Assembly: GCA_025362975.1 (NCBI GenBank) | Contig: JANYES010000011.1 | Location: forward strand, 255,581-319,580 | Direction: 5' to 3' | DNA length: 64,000 nucleotides | Source of the DNA: Alphaproteobacteria bacterium | GTDB taxonomy: Bacteria > Pseudomonadota > Alphaproteobacteria > Rickettsiales > SXRF01 | In this document: positions 25,592-33,412 of the stretch, piece after piece | Numbering within the stretch: the first letter of the stretch is position 1 | How the letters are laid out: the number at the start of each line of letters is the position of its first letter | Position numbers and translations under genes: made by a program | The notes under the pieces: generated by a model | What the model saw: the letters and a program-made list of their open reading frames with translations, nothing else | Told to the model about the DNA's origin: nothing | Database searches by the model: none

Positions 25592-26395
25592 CTAGCGGAT
25601 ATGCGGCTGAGCCACCGAATGCTCATCGGTCTTTTCAATAATGCCCTGCAATGAAAACCTGGTCTTTTCCGCGCTGAAACTTTTTCCCTGCGCTTGTTCA
25701 ATCTCCGGCGCAAGTGCTGCTTCCACCGGCTTTTCCTGGACATGCGCCATAACGGGTGTTTCGATCTTCTTCTCCGGCGACTTGCCGGTAATCACCTTAT
25801 AATAAAAATCCGTCATCTTGTTCGTGATATACGCATTCGGAATCCCGATAATCGCGCCGAACATGCTCATCACACCCGCCGACGCGCCAATACCCGCGCT
25901 CGTGCCAGCGGCAAATCCCATATGCCCGACCAAAATCGGCGCCGTCACCGGATTCATGCCCAGAATCGCCCCAAACGCCGCGAAGGTCGGCAGCGTCACC
26001 AGCAACGTCTGCCAGCGGAACGGTTTAGGTTTATGATCTTCGGAAGCGGTAATTCTCAACTCGGCATCTTTCGCGCTCAAGCCCTGCGCCTCAAGCGCGG
26101 CCACTTTTTCGCGGCGCTCTTTTTCCGTAAATCCCGCCGACACCGCGCCCGAATCCGAGCCCACCGTCGCCACCGCCGCGAAGCCCATCAGCCCGGCCAC
26201 ACCGGCCAGAATCCCCGCCGCCGCGGCCACCGCGCCGAAGGTCGGCAACGCAACGCCCGCCGCAATCACACCAAGCCCGCTAAGCGCCACCGGTATAAAG
26301 GCGCTGATCGCGCCGATCACCATCCCATAGCCAGCACCGACTGTCGCACCCGCGATAAACGCAGCCGTACGCCTGCCCCATGCCGCCTGGTGCAC
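25592..26395 (-). CDS. Glycine/alanine-rich membrane protein of unknown function
   Basis: At least 267 residues from a GTG at 26395. The frame stays open upstream to about 26463 with coding-like residues (ATFKPETSPKPPVIEVEDYY), so the true N-terminus is probably further upstream. No ATG, GTG or TTG is available there, which suggests a rare start codon or a sequence error. Likely membrane segments are AAFIAGATVGAGYGMVIGAI, IPVALSGLGVIAAGVALPTF, AAAAGILAGVAGLMGFAAVA, TLLVTLPTFAAFGAILGMN and a further Gly-rich stretch near 165-195. The C-terminal 60 residues are soluble. No family is recognised. Confidence 0.65.
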   Translation of the reverse strand: MHQAAWGRRTAAFIAGATVGAGYGMVIGAISAFIPVALSGLGVIAAGVALPTFGAVAAAAGILAGVAGLMGFAAVATVGSDSGAVSAGFTEKERREKVAALEAQGLSAKDAELRITASEDHKPKPFRWQTLLVTLPTFAAFGAILGMNPVTAPILVGHMGFAAGTSAGIGASAGVMSMFGAIIGIPNAYITNKMTDFYYKVITGKSPEKKIETPVMAHVQEKPVEAALAPEIEQAQGKSFSAEKTRFSLQGIIEKTDEHSVAQPHIR

Positions 26396-26574
26396 TTTGT
26401 CGTAGTAATCCTCGACCTCGATAACGGGAGGTTTCGGGCTGGTTTCGGGTTTAAAGGTAGCGACTATTGCTGTTACAAATCAGAGTTATCCAACCTGTAT
26501 AGTAGCTTACTTGCGCTTTGGGAATAAGTGACATTTCCATGACAACGGAAACGCCTTATAACCACCTGATTTTC

Positions 26575-26802
26575 CTAGAAACCAAACTCGTTATGGCCAC
26601 GCGCCAGCTCTTCCCGGCGCACGCACCAGTCCATCGTGGCATAGCCGTAATTGGCTCCCATCGCCTGACACGTCACCTCGGCGCTATACTGGCCGTTGGC
26701 TGGCGCCATCGTGGTGTTTGTCTTGAAGAACGTAAAATACTGGCAGCCGCTGAGGCTGAGCAGCACGGCGATATGCAAGGCGATGCGGATGGTCGTTTTC
26801 AT
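26575..26802 (-). CDS. Small lipoprotein of unknown function
   Basis: A 75-residue protein with a type II signal peptide: MKTTIRIALHIAVLLSLSGC places the lipobox LSGC at residues 17-20, so Cys20 should be lipidated and the mature part of about 56 residues anchored in the envelope. Three further Cys, including VTCQAMGANYGY and MDWCVRREE, may form a disulfide. The opposite-strand open frame here lacks coding features. No family is recognised beyond the lipoprotein signal. Confidence 0.75.
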   Translation of the reverse strand: MKTTIRIALHIAVLLSLSGCQYFTFFKTNTTMAPANGQYSAEVTCQAMGANYGYATMDWCVRREELARGHNEFGF

Positions 26803-26910
26803 AAGGCTCTCCCCTTATTGTCTATCGTCTATCCTACGCCTCAGAGATTACGATGGCGCTAAGGTTTGATGAAGATAGCCTAAGCGAAGCCCGGAGCCAT
26901 TAACCGGCGG

Positions 26911-27156
26911 TTAAGGTTTGTCGTCGGTGATGTCGCGATAGTCCGCATCAATGATCGTCAGCGAGGGAGTATGCGGTTTTTTATTGGCATTCCTGAGGAA
27001 TAGCCAGCGCTGCATCACCTCCCGGAACTTCAAATAAACCGTCAGCGCAATCCCGGCCGCGATAATCCAGATTAGAATCGTAAAGCCGAGCGCAAGGGCG
27101 CAGGTAATCACCAGCCCTATGAACAACACCGAGAAAAACGATAATATATATTCCAT
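26911..27156 (-). CDS. Small inner-membrane protein of unknown function
   Basis: An 81-residue protein with a long hydrophobic N-terminal half, probably two membrane helices (MEYILSFFSVLFIGLVITCA and LGFTILIWIIAAGIALTVYL), then a basic cytoplasmic tail (KFREVMQRWLFLRNANKK). The stop lies in a short palindrome (TTAACCGGCGGTTAA, 26900-26914). It is divergent from the gene at 27209. No domain is recognised. Confidence 0.65.
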   Translation of the reverse strand: MEYILSFFSVLFIGLVITCALALGFTILIWIIAAGIALTVYLKFREVMQRWLFLRNANKKPHTPSLTIIDADYRDITDDKP

Positions 27157-27208
27157 TAACTCTACCTTACACTTTTTTTCTTAGGATAAAAGCCACAACG
27201 GAGGGGTA

Positions 27209-27940
27209 ATGTGGAATTTTGCCAGAGTTTTCCTGATGGCGTCCCTGCTGGGATGGGTGGTCACCTGCGTGCTGATGACAAGCCAGCCGCCGATGGACGC
27301 GTTATATAAGGAAGTCCACGCCGCCCCGGTGCAAAAATTCCATCCCCAGACCAACCGCGAATTCACCTATAAGGGCCAGAAAATCAAACTCATCGAAATG
27401 GCCGATTATGAAATCGCCGGCATCGTCGTTTCCCATAACGACCCCGGCGCATGGTATCGCATGGACATGACCCACGACGCCAGATCTGTCGAGACCCGCA
27501 ACATCTGCCTGATGTGGGGCGCCAATATGCTCAAAAACATTTACCGCGACACGCCCGTGCACAACGACGACACGGCCTGCGTCTTCGGCTCGCCCAGCGT
27601 CGAGGACATAAACCCCGACGATATCGCCAACCACCGCCTGCTGACCGATAACGATGCCCTTCGCCAGCGTATCGCCAACATCCACACCGGTGACCAGATC
27701 ATCTTCAAAGGCTCGCTCGTCAGCTACGGCGAAGAACGCTGGGGCGGGCACAATACCGTCAACGTCGTTTCCCACGGCAGCAACGACATCGCCAGAAGCG
27801 TAACCCTCCTGGTCACGGACCTCACCATCCTCTACTCCCCCAACGAGCGCTGGGCGGTCACCAACCAGATATTCCTGTTTTTATCCTTCACCGCCGCAGT
27901 ACTATGCCTAGGGATGCGTTTCCTGAACGCCAATTACTAG
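27209..27940 (+). CDS. Membrane-anchored periplasmic protein of unknown function
   Basis: A 243-residue protein with a membrane helix at each end (FLMASLLGWVVTCVLM at about 8-24 and IFLFLSFTAAVLCLGMRFL at about 220-240) and a soluble domain of about 190 residues between, presumably periplasmic. That domain has two Cys (ICLMWG, ACVFGS) that could pair. GGAGGGG lies 6 nt before the ATG. It converges with fliP, overlapping its stop by 4 nt. A link to flagella is possible only by position. Confidence 0.72.
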   Translation: MWNFARVFLMASLLGWVVTCVLMTSQPPMDALYKEVHAAPVQKFHPQTNREFTYKGQKIKLIEMADYEIAGIVVSHNDPGAWYRMDMTHDARSVETRNICLMWGANMLKNIYRDTPVHNDDTACVFGSPSVEDINPDDIANHRLLTDNDALRQRIANIHTGDQIIFKGSLVSYGEERWGGHNTVNVVSHGSNDIARSVTLLVTDLTILYSPNERWAVTNQIFLFLSFTAAVLCLGMRFLNANY

Positions 27941-28683
27941 ACGGTGCCGAAGCTTTTAATCAGGCTGCCGCAAATCATATACCAGCCATCGACCAGCACG
28001 AAAAAAATCAGCTTGAACGGCAATGAAATCTGCACCGGCGGCAGCGTAATCATGCCCATCGCCATCAACACCGACGCCACGAGCATGTCGATAATCACAA
28101 ACGGAATAAACACTAAAAACCCTATTTCAAAGGCACGTTTCAACTCGCTGATCGTATACGCCGGCACCAGAATGCGAAACGGCGTATCCTCCGGCTTTTC
28201 GATTTCGACTTTAGGGGCCATGCTCACAAACAGCGCCAGATCCTTCTCGCGCACGTGCTTCAACATAAACGCATGGAACGGCATGCTGATTTTTTCAATC
28301 GCCTCTTCCTGTGTGATGGTTTCTTCCATCAGCGGTTTCACGCCTTCATTATAAGATTCCTCGAACACCGGAGCCATGATGAACATGGTCAGAAACAGCG
28401 CCAGCCCAACTAATACCTGATTCGGCGGCGTCTGCTGCAATCCCATGGCGCTACGCAAAAACGACAGCACAATGACGATGCGCATAAACGACGTGGTCAT
28501 AATCAAAATCGACGGCGCCAGCGAAATCACCGTCATCAGCACCACGAGTTCTATCAGTCGCGCGGTTGCCGTGCCGCCCGGTGCGGATTTGCCGAGATCA
28601 AGCGTCACGGCCTGCGCGAAGCTATGCTCCGGCACACACGCGACCAGCGCAATCAGCAATAATGGCAGGATAAATTTACGCAT
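27937..28683 (-). CDS. fliP: Flagellar type III secretion protein FliP
   Basis: The FliP subunit of the flagellar export gate, which assembles with FliQ and FliR in the inner membrane. It has 248 residues with a cleavable signal peptide (MRKFILPLLLIALVACVPEH, then SFAQ), as in FliP. Signature segments include SLAPSILIMTTSFMRIVIVL, LRSAMGLQQTPPNQVLVGLA, LFLTMFIMAPVFEESYNEG and IGFLVFIPFVIIDMLVASVL followed by MAMGMITLPP. It is the last gene of the csrA-flhX-orf-fliO-fliP operon and overlaps fliO by 8 nt. Confidence 0.97.
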   Translation of the reverse strand: MRKFILPLLLIALVACVPEHSFAQAVTLDLGKSAPGGTATARLIELVVLMTVISLAPSILIMTTSFMRIVIVLSFLRSAMGLQQTPPNQVLVGLALFLTMFIMAPVFEESYNEGVKPLMEETITQEEAIEKISMPFHAFMLKHVREKDLALFVSMAPKVEIEKPEDTPFRILVPAYTISELKRAFEIGFLVFIPFVIIDMLVASVLMAMGMITLPPVQISLPFKLIFFVLVDGWYMICGSLIKSFGTV

Positions 28684-28984
28684 GCGGCGTGTCCGTGCTT
28701 GGAATGATGTTCGACTCTACCACCAGTTCGCGGTTGTCGGCGAGCAATAATAAATGCTCGACATTGTCGCGGCGCACCAGCATCAGCCGCCGCCGCTGGT
28801 CAATCCGGCGAACTTCCACTACCTGCAACCGCGTGCTCGTCGGCGATTGATTCACCACCTGCCCGAGCAACAACGCCCCACCTGCCGTGCGGCTATATCG
28901 TTTCAGCGCGAATGCACTCAGGCCGATCAGCCCGATCACGAACAGGAACGCAAACACAAAGCGCAGCGGGTCGACCGTATCCAT
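28676..28984 (-). CDS. fliO: Flagellar biosynthesis protein FliO
   Basis: A 102-residue single-pass membrane protein: one N-terminal helix (FVFAFLFVIGLIGLSAFAL), then a small cytoplasmic domain with the FliO-like pattern LQVVEVRRIDQRRRLMLVRR, DNVEHLLLL. FliO assists assembly of the FliP pore. Sequence conservation in this family is low, so the call leans on topology, length and immediate position before fliP (8-nt overlap). Its start abuts the stop of the preceding orf. Confidence 0.85.
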   Translation of the reverse strand: MDTVDPLRFVFAFLFVIGLIGLSAFALKRYSRTAGGALLLGQVVNQSPTSTRLQVVEVRRIDQRRRLMLVRRDNVEHLLLLADNRELVVESNIIPSTDTPHA

Positions 28985-29337
28985 TATTCATCATCCCCGT
29001 CGGGGTCGCGCTCATGATACCCGTCGCTGGCATCCACCTTGCGATACGCCACATTGGCTTTCTGATGACTAGGCATGCCGCGAATCTCATCGGCCACCAG
29101 ATCGCGCTGCACCACCAGCTCATCGCCCAGCGTCTTCAAATCGCCGAGCAATTCCTGCAACCAATCCGCATAGATAATACGCTCTTCCTGCGTCAGTTGC
29201 AGCACCGTTTCGCATAAAATCTTCACCTGATCGTCCAGCCCGTTCAGCTCCATGATCTTGCCTTCGCGCATCAGTGTGCGCCCCACGCTTACGAACTTGT
29301 GGATATCGGAAAACAGCTTTTCGGTTTCAGTCGTCAT
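28984..29337 (-). CDS. Small helical protein in flagellar operon, unknown function
   Basis: A 117-residue soluble, highly acidic, all-helical protein (ETEKLFSDIHKFVSVGRTLM, YADWLQELLGDLKTLGDELV), ending in an Asp/Glu-rich tail. Start and stop overlap both neighbours by 1 nt, placing it firmly in the csrA-flhX-fliO-fliP operon. The helical profile resembles flagellar export chaperones of the FlgN/FliT kind, but I see no diagnostic motif. Treat it as a flagellum-associated protein of unknown role. Confidence 0.75.
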   Translation of the reverse strand: MTTETEKLFSDIHKFVSVGRTLMREGKIMELNGLDDQVKILCETVLQLTQEERIIYADWLQELLGDLKTLGDELVVQRDLVADEIRGMPSHQKANVAYRKVDASDGYHERDPDGDDE

Positions 29338-29645
29338 CAGGGCGCTCCGGGTTTGCGGCGGGACTTGTCGTTGGTTCTATAAATATAGGCGAGGATTTCC
29401 GCCACGGCGGCATACGCCTCCAGCGGAATCGGCATATTGATATCGAGTTTGGCGAGGATGGTGACGAGGTCGCTGTCCTGCCGGATTTCAATGTTGTTCT
29501 GCTTGGCCAGCGCGATGATCGCCTCGGCCATCAGCCCCTTGCCCTTGGCGGCAAGAATTGGTGCCGGGGATTTTTCCTGATCGTAGGTCAGCGCGACGGC
29601 TAGTTTATTTTTATCGAACTGTTTCGGTTCGTCATCCTGTGCCAT
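29337..29645 (-). CDS. flhX: FlhB C-terminal-domain homologue (FlhX-type)
   Basis: About 102 residues homologous to the cytoplasmic C-terminal domain of FlhB: AVALTYDQEKSPAPILAAKG, GLMAEAIIALAKQNNIEI, then PLEAYAAVAEILAYIYRTN. The autocleavage motif NPTH of full FlhB is absent and replaced by a different strand (LTYDQEKSP), as expected for FlhX proteins, which supply only the cleaved C-domain. I prefer the ATG at 29645 (MAQDDEPKQ) over one six codons upstream. It overlaps csrA by 14 nt. Full-length FlhB is encoded at 33413-34480. Confidence 0.88.
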   Translation of the reverse strand: MAQDDEPKQFDKNKLAVALTYDQEKSPAPILAAKGKGLMAEAIIALAKQNNIEIRQDSDLVTILAKLDINMPIPLEAYAAVAEILAYIYRTNDKSRRKPGAP

Positions 29646-29901
29646 CGTCACCGCCCTTGGCATCCGGCTTGGCGTTCACATCGACATTGAATTCCATTTC
29701 CAGCAGTTCGGCTTCGGCGCCTGCCGATGCGGCCATGTTCTGGTCCCTGATTTTCGCGTGCAGTTCCTTGCGCAGGATGGTGGCTTCCTTGGGGAACAGG
29801 AAGCCGAGCTTCACCGTCTTGCCGCGCACTTCGACGACGGTCAGTTCGATATTATTATTAATAATGATCGATTCGCCGATTTTTCGGGTCAAATAGAGCA
29901 T
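29632..29901 (-). CDS. csrA: Carbon storage regulator CsrA
   Basis: An RNA-binding translational regulator that binds GGA motifs in mRNA leaders. It has 89 residues beginning MLYLTRKIGESIIINNNIEL. The core beta-strands (LTVVEVRGKTVKLGFLFPKE) and helix (ATILRKELHAKIRDQN) are typical, with the N-terminal Arg6 needed for RNA binding; the C-terminal tail is longer than the 61-residue E. coli protein. It is first in an operon with flagellar genes, which fits its known control of flagellin and motility. Its promoter lies in the 185-nt gap shared with flgB. Confidence 0.94.
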   Translation of the reverse strand: MLYLTRKIGESIIINNNIELTVVEVRGKTVKLGFLFPKEATILRKELHAKIRDQNMAASAGAEAELLEMEFNVDVNAKPDAKGGDDGTG

Positions 29902-29995
29902 TGAAAAGAGGCGTCCTTCGATGGTACATGCGAATGGTTTCCATTAGTGTCGCATCTCGCTAATAAATGCAAATTGTTTGGAGCGTTCAACCACG

Positions 29996-30012
29996 TTGGC
30001 ATAAATTTAGCT
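29996..30012 (+). promoter_or_regulatory. Candidate sigma-54 (RpoN) promoter of flgB operon
   Basis: TTGGCATAAATTTAGCT matches the -24/-12 layout: GG and GC are spaced 12 nt apart, with TTGGCA intact and the downstream element T-GCT. Three consensus positions differ. It lies 75 nt before the flgB ATG. Flagellar rod genes in several alphaproteobacteria use sigma-54, which makes the match plausible; I have no experimental support. Confidence 0.45.
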
Positions 30013-30086
30013 AGTATGCGTAGGAGAAATGCGCTACATTATAGTTGCTAACTAGGTAAATATTGCCTGCATATCGGGTTTTAGAC

Positions 30087-30512
30087 ATGGACTACGCTGG
30101 TATACCGCTGTTTAACTTAATGAAAAGCAAGCTGGACTTCATGTCCCAGCGTCAGGCCGTGCTTGCCCAGAACATCGCCAATGCCGACACGCCGGGCTAT
30201 AAGGCCAAGGATATCAAGGAACCGAATTTCTATAAGCTGATCTCCGCCAACGGTGCACCGCCCAATACACTCAAGCTCGCCGCAACGACGGCGGGCCATA
30301 TCCTGACCAGCGCCACAAACGGGAGTGACTTTAAAATTGTGAAGCGCCACAGCACAGACGAGCTAAATCCCAATGGCAACAACGTCGCCATTGAAGACGA
30401 AATGTCCAAAGTGGGCCAGAACCAGGCCGAGTACCAAAAAGTGCTCAACCTGTATTCCAAGGCGATCAGCTTGTTCAAAGTCGCCATCGGCAACCCCAAT
30501 ACTGGATCGTGA
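30087..30512 (+). CDS. flgB: Flagellar basal-body rod protein FlgB
   Basis: A proximal rod subunit exported through the flagellar type III system. I set the start at 30087 (MDYAGIPLFNLMKSKLDFMS), giving 141 residues, close to the family length. The flagellar rod signature RQAVLAQNIANADTPGYKAK is present, and the C-terminal helix (EYQKVLNLYSKAISLFKVAI) is the conserved D0 coiled coil. An in-frame TTG eight codons earlier is less likely. First gene of the flgB-flgC-fliE run, 6 nt before flgC. Confidence 0.95.
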   Translation: MDYAGIPLFNLMKSKLDFMSQRQAVLAQNIANADTPGYKAKDIKEPNFYKLISANGAPPNTLKLAATTAGHILTSATNGSDFKIVKRHSTDELNPNGNNVAIEDEMSKVGQNQAEYQKVLNLYSKAISLFKVAIGNPNTGS

Positions 30513-30518
30513 TAAGTT

Positions 30519-30932
30519 ATGGCTGATCTAACCGACACATTGGCAATCTCAACCTCCGGCATGAAAGCCCAAGGAGATCGCCTGCGCCTCGTCGCCGAAA
30601 ACATCGCCAACGCCGACTCCACCTCCTCGACTCCCGGCGGCGCCCCGTACCGCCGCAAAGTCATCCTGTTCAAGGACGTGCTCGACAAGCAGACCGGCGC
30701 CTCGATGGTCAAAATCGCCAAGCGCACCACCGACAATTCCGCCTTCCAGAAAAAATACGACCCCAGCCACCCCGCAGCCGACGCGCAAGGATACGTCACC
30801 TTCCCCAACGTCAATCCCATTGTAGAAATGATGGACATGCGCGAAGCGCGCCGGGGCTACGAAGCCAATCTGAACGTCGTCGAAGCCTCCAAAGCCATGC
30901 TGACGCAAACCATCGCGCTACTCAAACAATAA
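30519..30932 (+). CDS. flgC: Flagellar basal-body rod protein FlgC
   Basis: A 137-residue rod protein. It has the N-terminal motif AISTSGMKAQGDRLRLVAENIANADST, the central PYRRKVILFKDVL region, GYVTFPNVNPIVEMMDMREA, and the C-terminal ANLNVVEASKAMLTQTIALL helix diagnostic of FlgC. It forms the rod with FlgB, FlgF and FlgG outside the membrane. It lies 6 nt after flgB and 10 nt before fliE in the same transcript. Confidence 0.97.
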   Translation: MADLTDTLAISTSGMKAQGDRLRLVAENIANADSTSSTPGGAPYRRKVILFKDVLDKQTGASMVKIAKRTTDNSAFQKKYDPSHPAADAQGYVTFPNVNPIVEMMDMREARRGYEANLNVVEASKAMLTQTIALLKQ

Positions 30933-30942
30933 TAGGTGAACC

Positions 30943-31254
30943 ATGTCCGTTGATGTTCTAAGCGCCGCCAATGCCTACCGCAACCAGCTAAAGCTGATGC
31001 AGCAGGACAAGAATACCGATTCGTCCGATGGCACCTCGCCCTTCGCCCAGCTCCTGCAAAACACCCTCGGCGACGCCGCCAACGCGCAAGGCAAAAGTGA
31101 AGCCCTGCAAACCCAGTCGCTCACCGGCGGCAAAGTGGAGCTGTCGGATTTAGTCGCCGCCGTCACCAACGCGGAACTCTCCTTAAACACCGTCGTCGCC
31201 ATCCGCGACCGAGTCATCAACGCGTATAACGACATCATCAAGATGGCGATTTGA
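30943..31254 (+). CDS. fliE: Flagellar hook-basal body complex protein FliE
   Basis: A 103-residue export-apparatus/rod junction protein that connects the MS ring to the rod. Conserved features are FAQLLQNTLGDAANAQGKSE and the C-terminal LSDLVAAVTNAELSLNTVVA, IRDRVINAYNDIIKM. Its last 17 nt are overlapped on the opposite strand by the 3' end of the AT-rich gene at 31238-32176, which separates it from fliQ. Confidence 0.95.
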   Translation: MSVDVLSAANAYRNQLKLMQQDKNTDSSDGTSPFAQLLQNTLGDAANAQGKSEALQTQSLTGGKVELSDLVAAVTNAELSLNTVVAIRDRVINAYNDIIKMAI

Positions 31255-32176
31255 CTGATTCGTAGTAAGCTTCAAATAATGTATCAGCAAGCGGTACTAT
31301 AGTTCTTGCAATAAGTAGTGCATGACTAGTTGCAATTGCGAATGATTGATTCTGAGCAAACATTTTTATTGATTCTAGCCTATCTAAAAGTGGATCTGAA
31401 TAGGGATCAAAATGAGACGCGGTGGCATCAGCTAATGTTCTTATTAATTCATTTTGCGTAAACTCGTTCCCTGCATAGATACCCGCGCGGCTATTTAACC
31501 AAACATCTAAATCTATGCAACATAGACTGAGATTATCTTTGTTGCTTGGCTGAATAGTAAAATTATAGTCTTCTGTTGGAGATAGTTCCTGAGGCGAGTG
31601 CAAACTTGCATATACCAATATGGGTTTATCGAGACGACCAACTACTCTTTGTAATAAGGGGCGAAAATTCTTTTTACCCTTAGCAATCAATGAGCGTATC
31701 AATGCCGTGCAAGCGTGAATATGGTAATGTTTTCCTGATTCAATTAAGCTGATAAGATCAACTAATTGCTTCATTGCTCGATCTAAATGTACAACCTCTT
31801 CCTCAAGTGTACGAAGTCGTTTGCCATTTTCTGGCTGAAGCTCATTTGCAGACTTAGTACGCAATTTTTGGGCTTGATCATTTTCTTGACTATAATTTCT
31901 TAAGAATTTTGGCCATTCAACAATTGGGAATTCAATAAATTCAGGAAGTTTTTCTTTGAGATCTGCAATTTTTTGGCCATTAGCGACTACTTGTAATTTT
32001 TCAGGAAATCTACATGTAACCCCAATTTTTAAAAATCGATTTGGGACTGAAACTCTAGCAGACTGAACTGATATTTTTTTACCGTTGTGGTCAGCAACAG
32101 TGAAGTACAATGAACCATCTGTTTGTATTTCTACATGAATGTAACCTTTATTGACTCTATTGGCATTTCTAGCCAT
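31238..32176 (-). CDS. AT-rich gene inserted in flagellar operon, unknown function
   Basis: A 312-residue soluble protein on the strand opposite the flanking flagellar genes, with visibly lower GC. The N-terminal 75 residues look like a beta-rich domain (GYIHVEIQTDGSLYFTVADH). A coiled-coil-like helix follows (LRTLEEEVVHLDRAMKQLVD), then a helical/beta domain with FTQNELIRTLADATASHFDP. The last motif resembles R-x-A-x-x-x-G/S-H-x-D-P segments I recall from mobile-DNA-associated proteins, but I cannot assign a family. Its final codons and stop lie inside the fliE 3' end. Codon use, strand and position point to horizontal acquisition. Confidence 0.75.
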   Translation of the reverse strand: MARNANRVNKGYIHVEIQTDGSLYFTVADHNGKKISVQSARVSVPNRFLKIGVTCRFPEKLQVVANGQKIADLKEKLPEFIEFPIVEWPKFLRNYSQENDQAQKLRTKSANELQPENGKRLRTLEEEVVHLDRAMKQLVDLISLIESGKHYHIHACTALIRSLIAKGKKNFRPLLQRVVGRLDKPILVYASLHSPQELSPTEDYNFTIQPSNKDNLSLCCIDLDVWLNSRAGIYAGNEFTQNELIRTLADATASHFDPYSDPLLDRLESIKMFAQNQSFAIATSHALLIARTIVPLADTLFEAYYESVKSPS

Positions 32177-32309
32177 GTTACAGCTTTCTCAAGTGGCCAA
32201 ATTGAAGGCATATTGTACTCTGCTAGAAAGTAAAATTTAAATGGCTCGGACATTAGGGGGCTTTCTTTTTAATTATTTGTGCGTATTAATATTATATCTG
32301 AGACTTCAG

Positions 32310-32315
32310 TATAAT
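32310..32315 (+). promoter_or_regulatory. Candidate -10 box (TATAAT) upstream of fliQ
   Basis: A perfect TATAAT lies 31 nt before the fliQ ATG in the AT-rich flank of the inserted gene; the matching -35 region is weak. A promoter here could restore transcription of fliQ-fliR-flhB after the insertion. The AT-rich context makes chance occurrence quite possible. Confidence 0.35.
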
Positions 32316-32346
32316 TACATGAACTAAGCAACTAGGATTTATAATT

Positions 32347-32613
32347 ATGGAAGCGGCTGAAGTCGTCGATATCATCCGGCAGGCGATTTACATCCTCATC
32401 ATTACTTCCGCGCCGCTGATGGCCACGGCGCTCATCGTGGGTCTCAGCATTTCGCTCGTGCAGGCGTTGACGCAGATTCAGGAATCCACCCTAACCTTCG
32501 TGCCCAAAGTCCTTGCCATGCTCGCCATGCTCGCCTTCACCCTGCCTTTCATCGTACAGCAACTCACGGATTTCACCATGAAGCTGCAGGACAAAATCGT
32601 CCACCTCGAATGA
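32347..32613 (+). CDS. fliQ: Flagellar biosynthetic protein FliQ
   Basis: An 88-residue export-gate subunit with two membrane helices (AIYILIITSAPLMATALIVG and FVPKVLAMLAMLAFTLPFIV) joined by the conserved LSISLVQALTQIQESTLTFVPK loop. It assembles with FliP and FliR into the helical export pore. It resumes the plus-strand flagellar operon after the AT-rich insertion and is followed 28 nt later by fliR. Confidence 0.96.
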   Translation: MEAAEVVDIIRQAIYILIITSAPLMATALIVGLSISLVQALTQIQESTLTFVPKVLAMLAMLAFTLPFIVQQLTDFTMKLQDKIVHLE

Positions 32614-32641
32614 GGGCCAAAAAACTTTAGTGATATAGGCT

Positions 32642-33403
32642 ATGCTAACCCAGATCGCCGCCGCGCAACTTTTCGCTTTTTTATTGATCTTCTGCCGCGT
32701 CGGCATGGCGATGATGCTGCTACCCGGTTTTTCTGAATCCTATGTGTTCGCCCGCGTGCGCCTCGCTTTAGCCGCCGGCATGAGCATCCTGCTCGCGCCG
32801 GTCCTCACCAACATCCCGCACGCGCCCAGCCATGTAAGCGCGCTATTCATCCTCATCATCAGCGAAATCCTGACCGGCCTGTTTTTAGGCGGCTTAAGCC
32901 GCATCCTCATTTCCGCCATGCACACGGCAGGCGCCATCATCGCCTACCAGTCCGGCCTATCCGCCTCGCTCACCCTCGGCATCAGCCAGCAAGGGCAGGA
33001 CACGGCGCTGGGTAATATCCTGAGCTTTACTTCCGTCGTGCTACTATTCGTGATGGACCTGCACCATCTCATGCTGCGCGGCCTCTCCGACAGCTACAGC
33101 CTGTTCATCCCCGGCGAATTCCCCTCCCTCGGCGATTTCGCCGACCACGCCGCCCACATGGTTAACGGCGCATTTCACGCCGCCATGCAAATGTCTGCAC
33201 CCAGCCTTGTCGTCGGCACCATCATGAACTTGGGCGCGGGTATCCTGTCGCGCCTCATGCCCAACCTGCAAATCTTCTTCATCATGATTTCACCCCAGCT
33301 CGTGGTGAGTTTCCTTGTCCTCATGGTCACCTTCAGCTCCATCATGCTATGGTACATGCAGTATTTCCAGGACACGCTCGCCACCTTCCTGCCGCCCCCG
33401 TAA
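32642..33403 (+). CDS. fliR: Flagellar biosynthetic protein FliR
   Basis: A 253-residue polytopic export-gate protein. Family landmarks are FLLIFCRVGMAMMLLPGFSE, RVRLALAAGMSILLAPVL, IISEILTGLFLGGLSRILIS, GAIIAYQSGLSASLTLG and LMPNLQIFFIMISPQLVVSF. It has about six membrane segments and normal length. It lies between fliQ and flhB, 9 nt before the latter. Confidence 0.97.
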   Translation: MLTQIAAAQLFAFLLIFCRVGMAMMLLPGFSESYVFARVRLALAAGMSILLAPVLTNIPHAPSHVSALFILIISEILTGLFLGGLSRILISAMHTAGAIIAYQSGLSASLTLGISQQGQDTALGNILSFTSVVLLFVMDLHHLMLRGLSDSYSLFIPGEFPSLGDFADHAAHMVNGAFHAAMQMSAPSLVVGTIMNLGAGILSRLMPNLQIFFIMISPQLVVSFLVLMVTFSSIMLWYMQYFQDTLATFLPPP

Positions 33404-33412
33404 GGAGCCTGC

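Noticed and set aside
26518-26862. Plus-strand 114-codon frame opposite the small lipoprotein
   Set aside because: No signal or domain, whereas the minus strand has a textbook lipobox.
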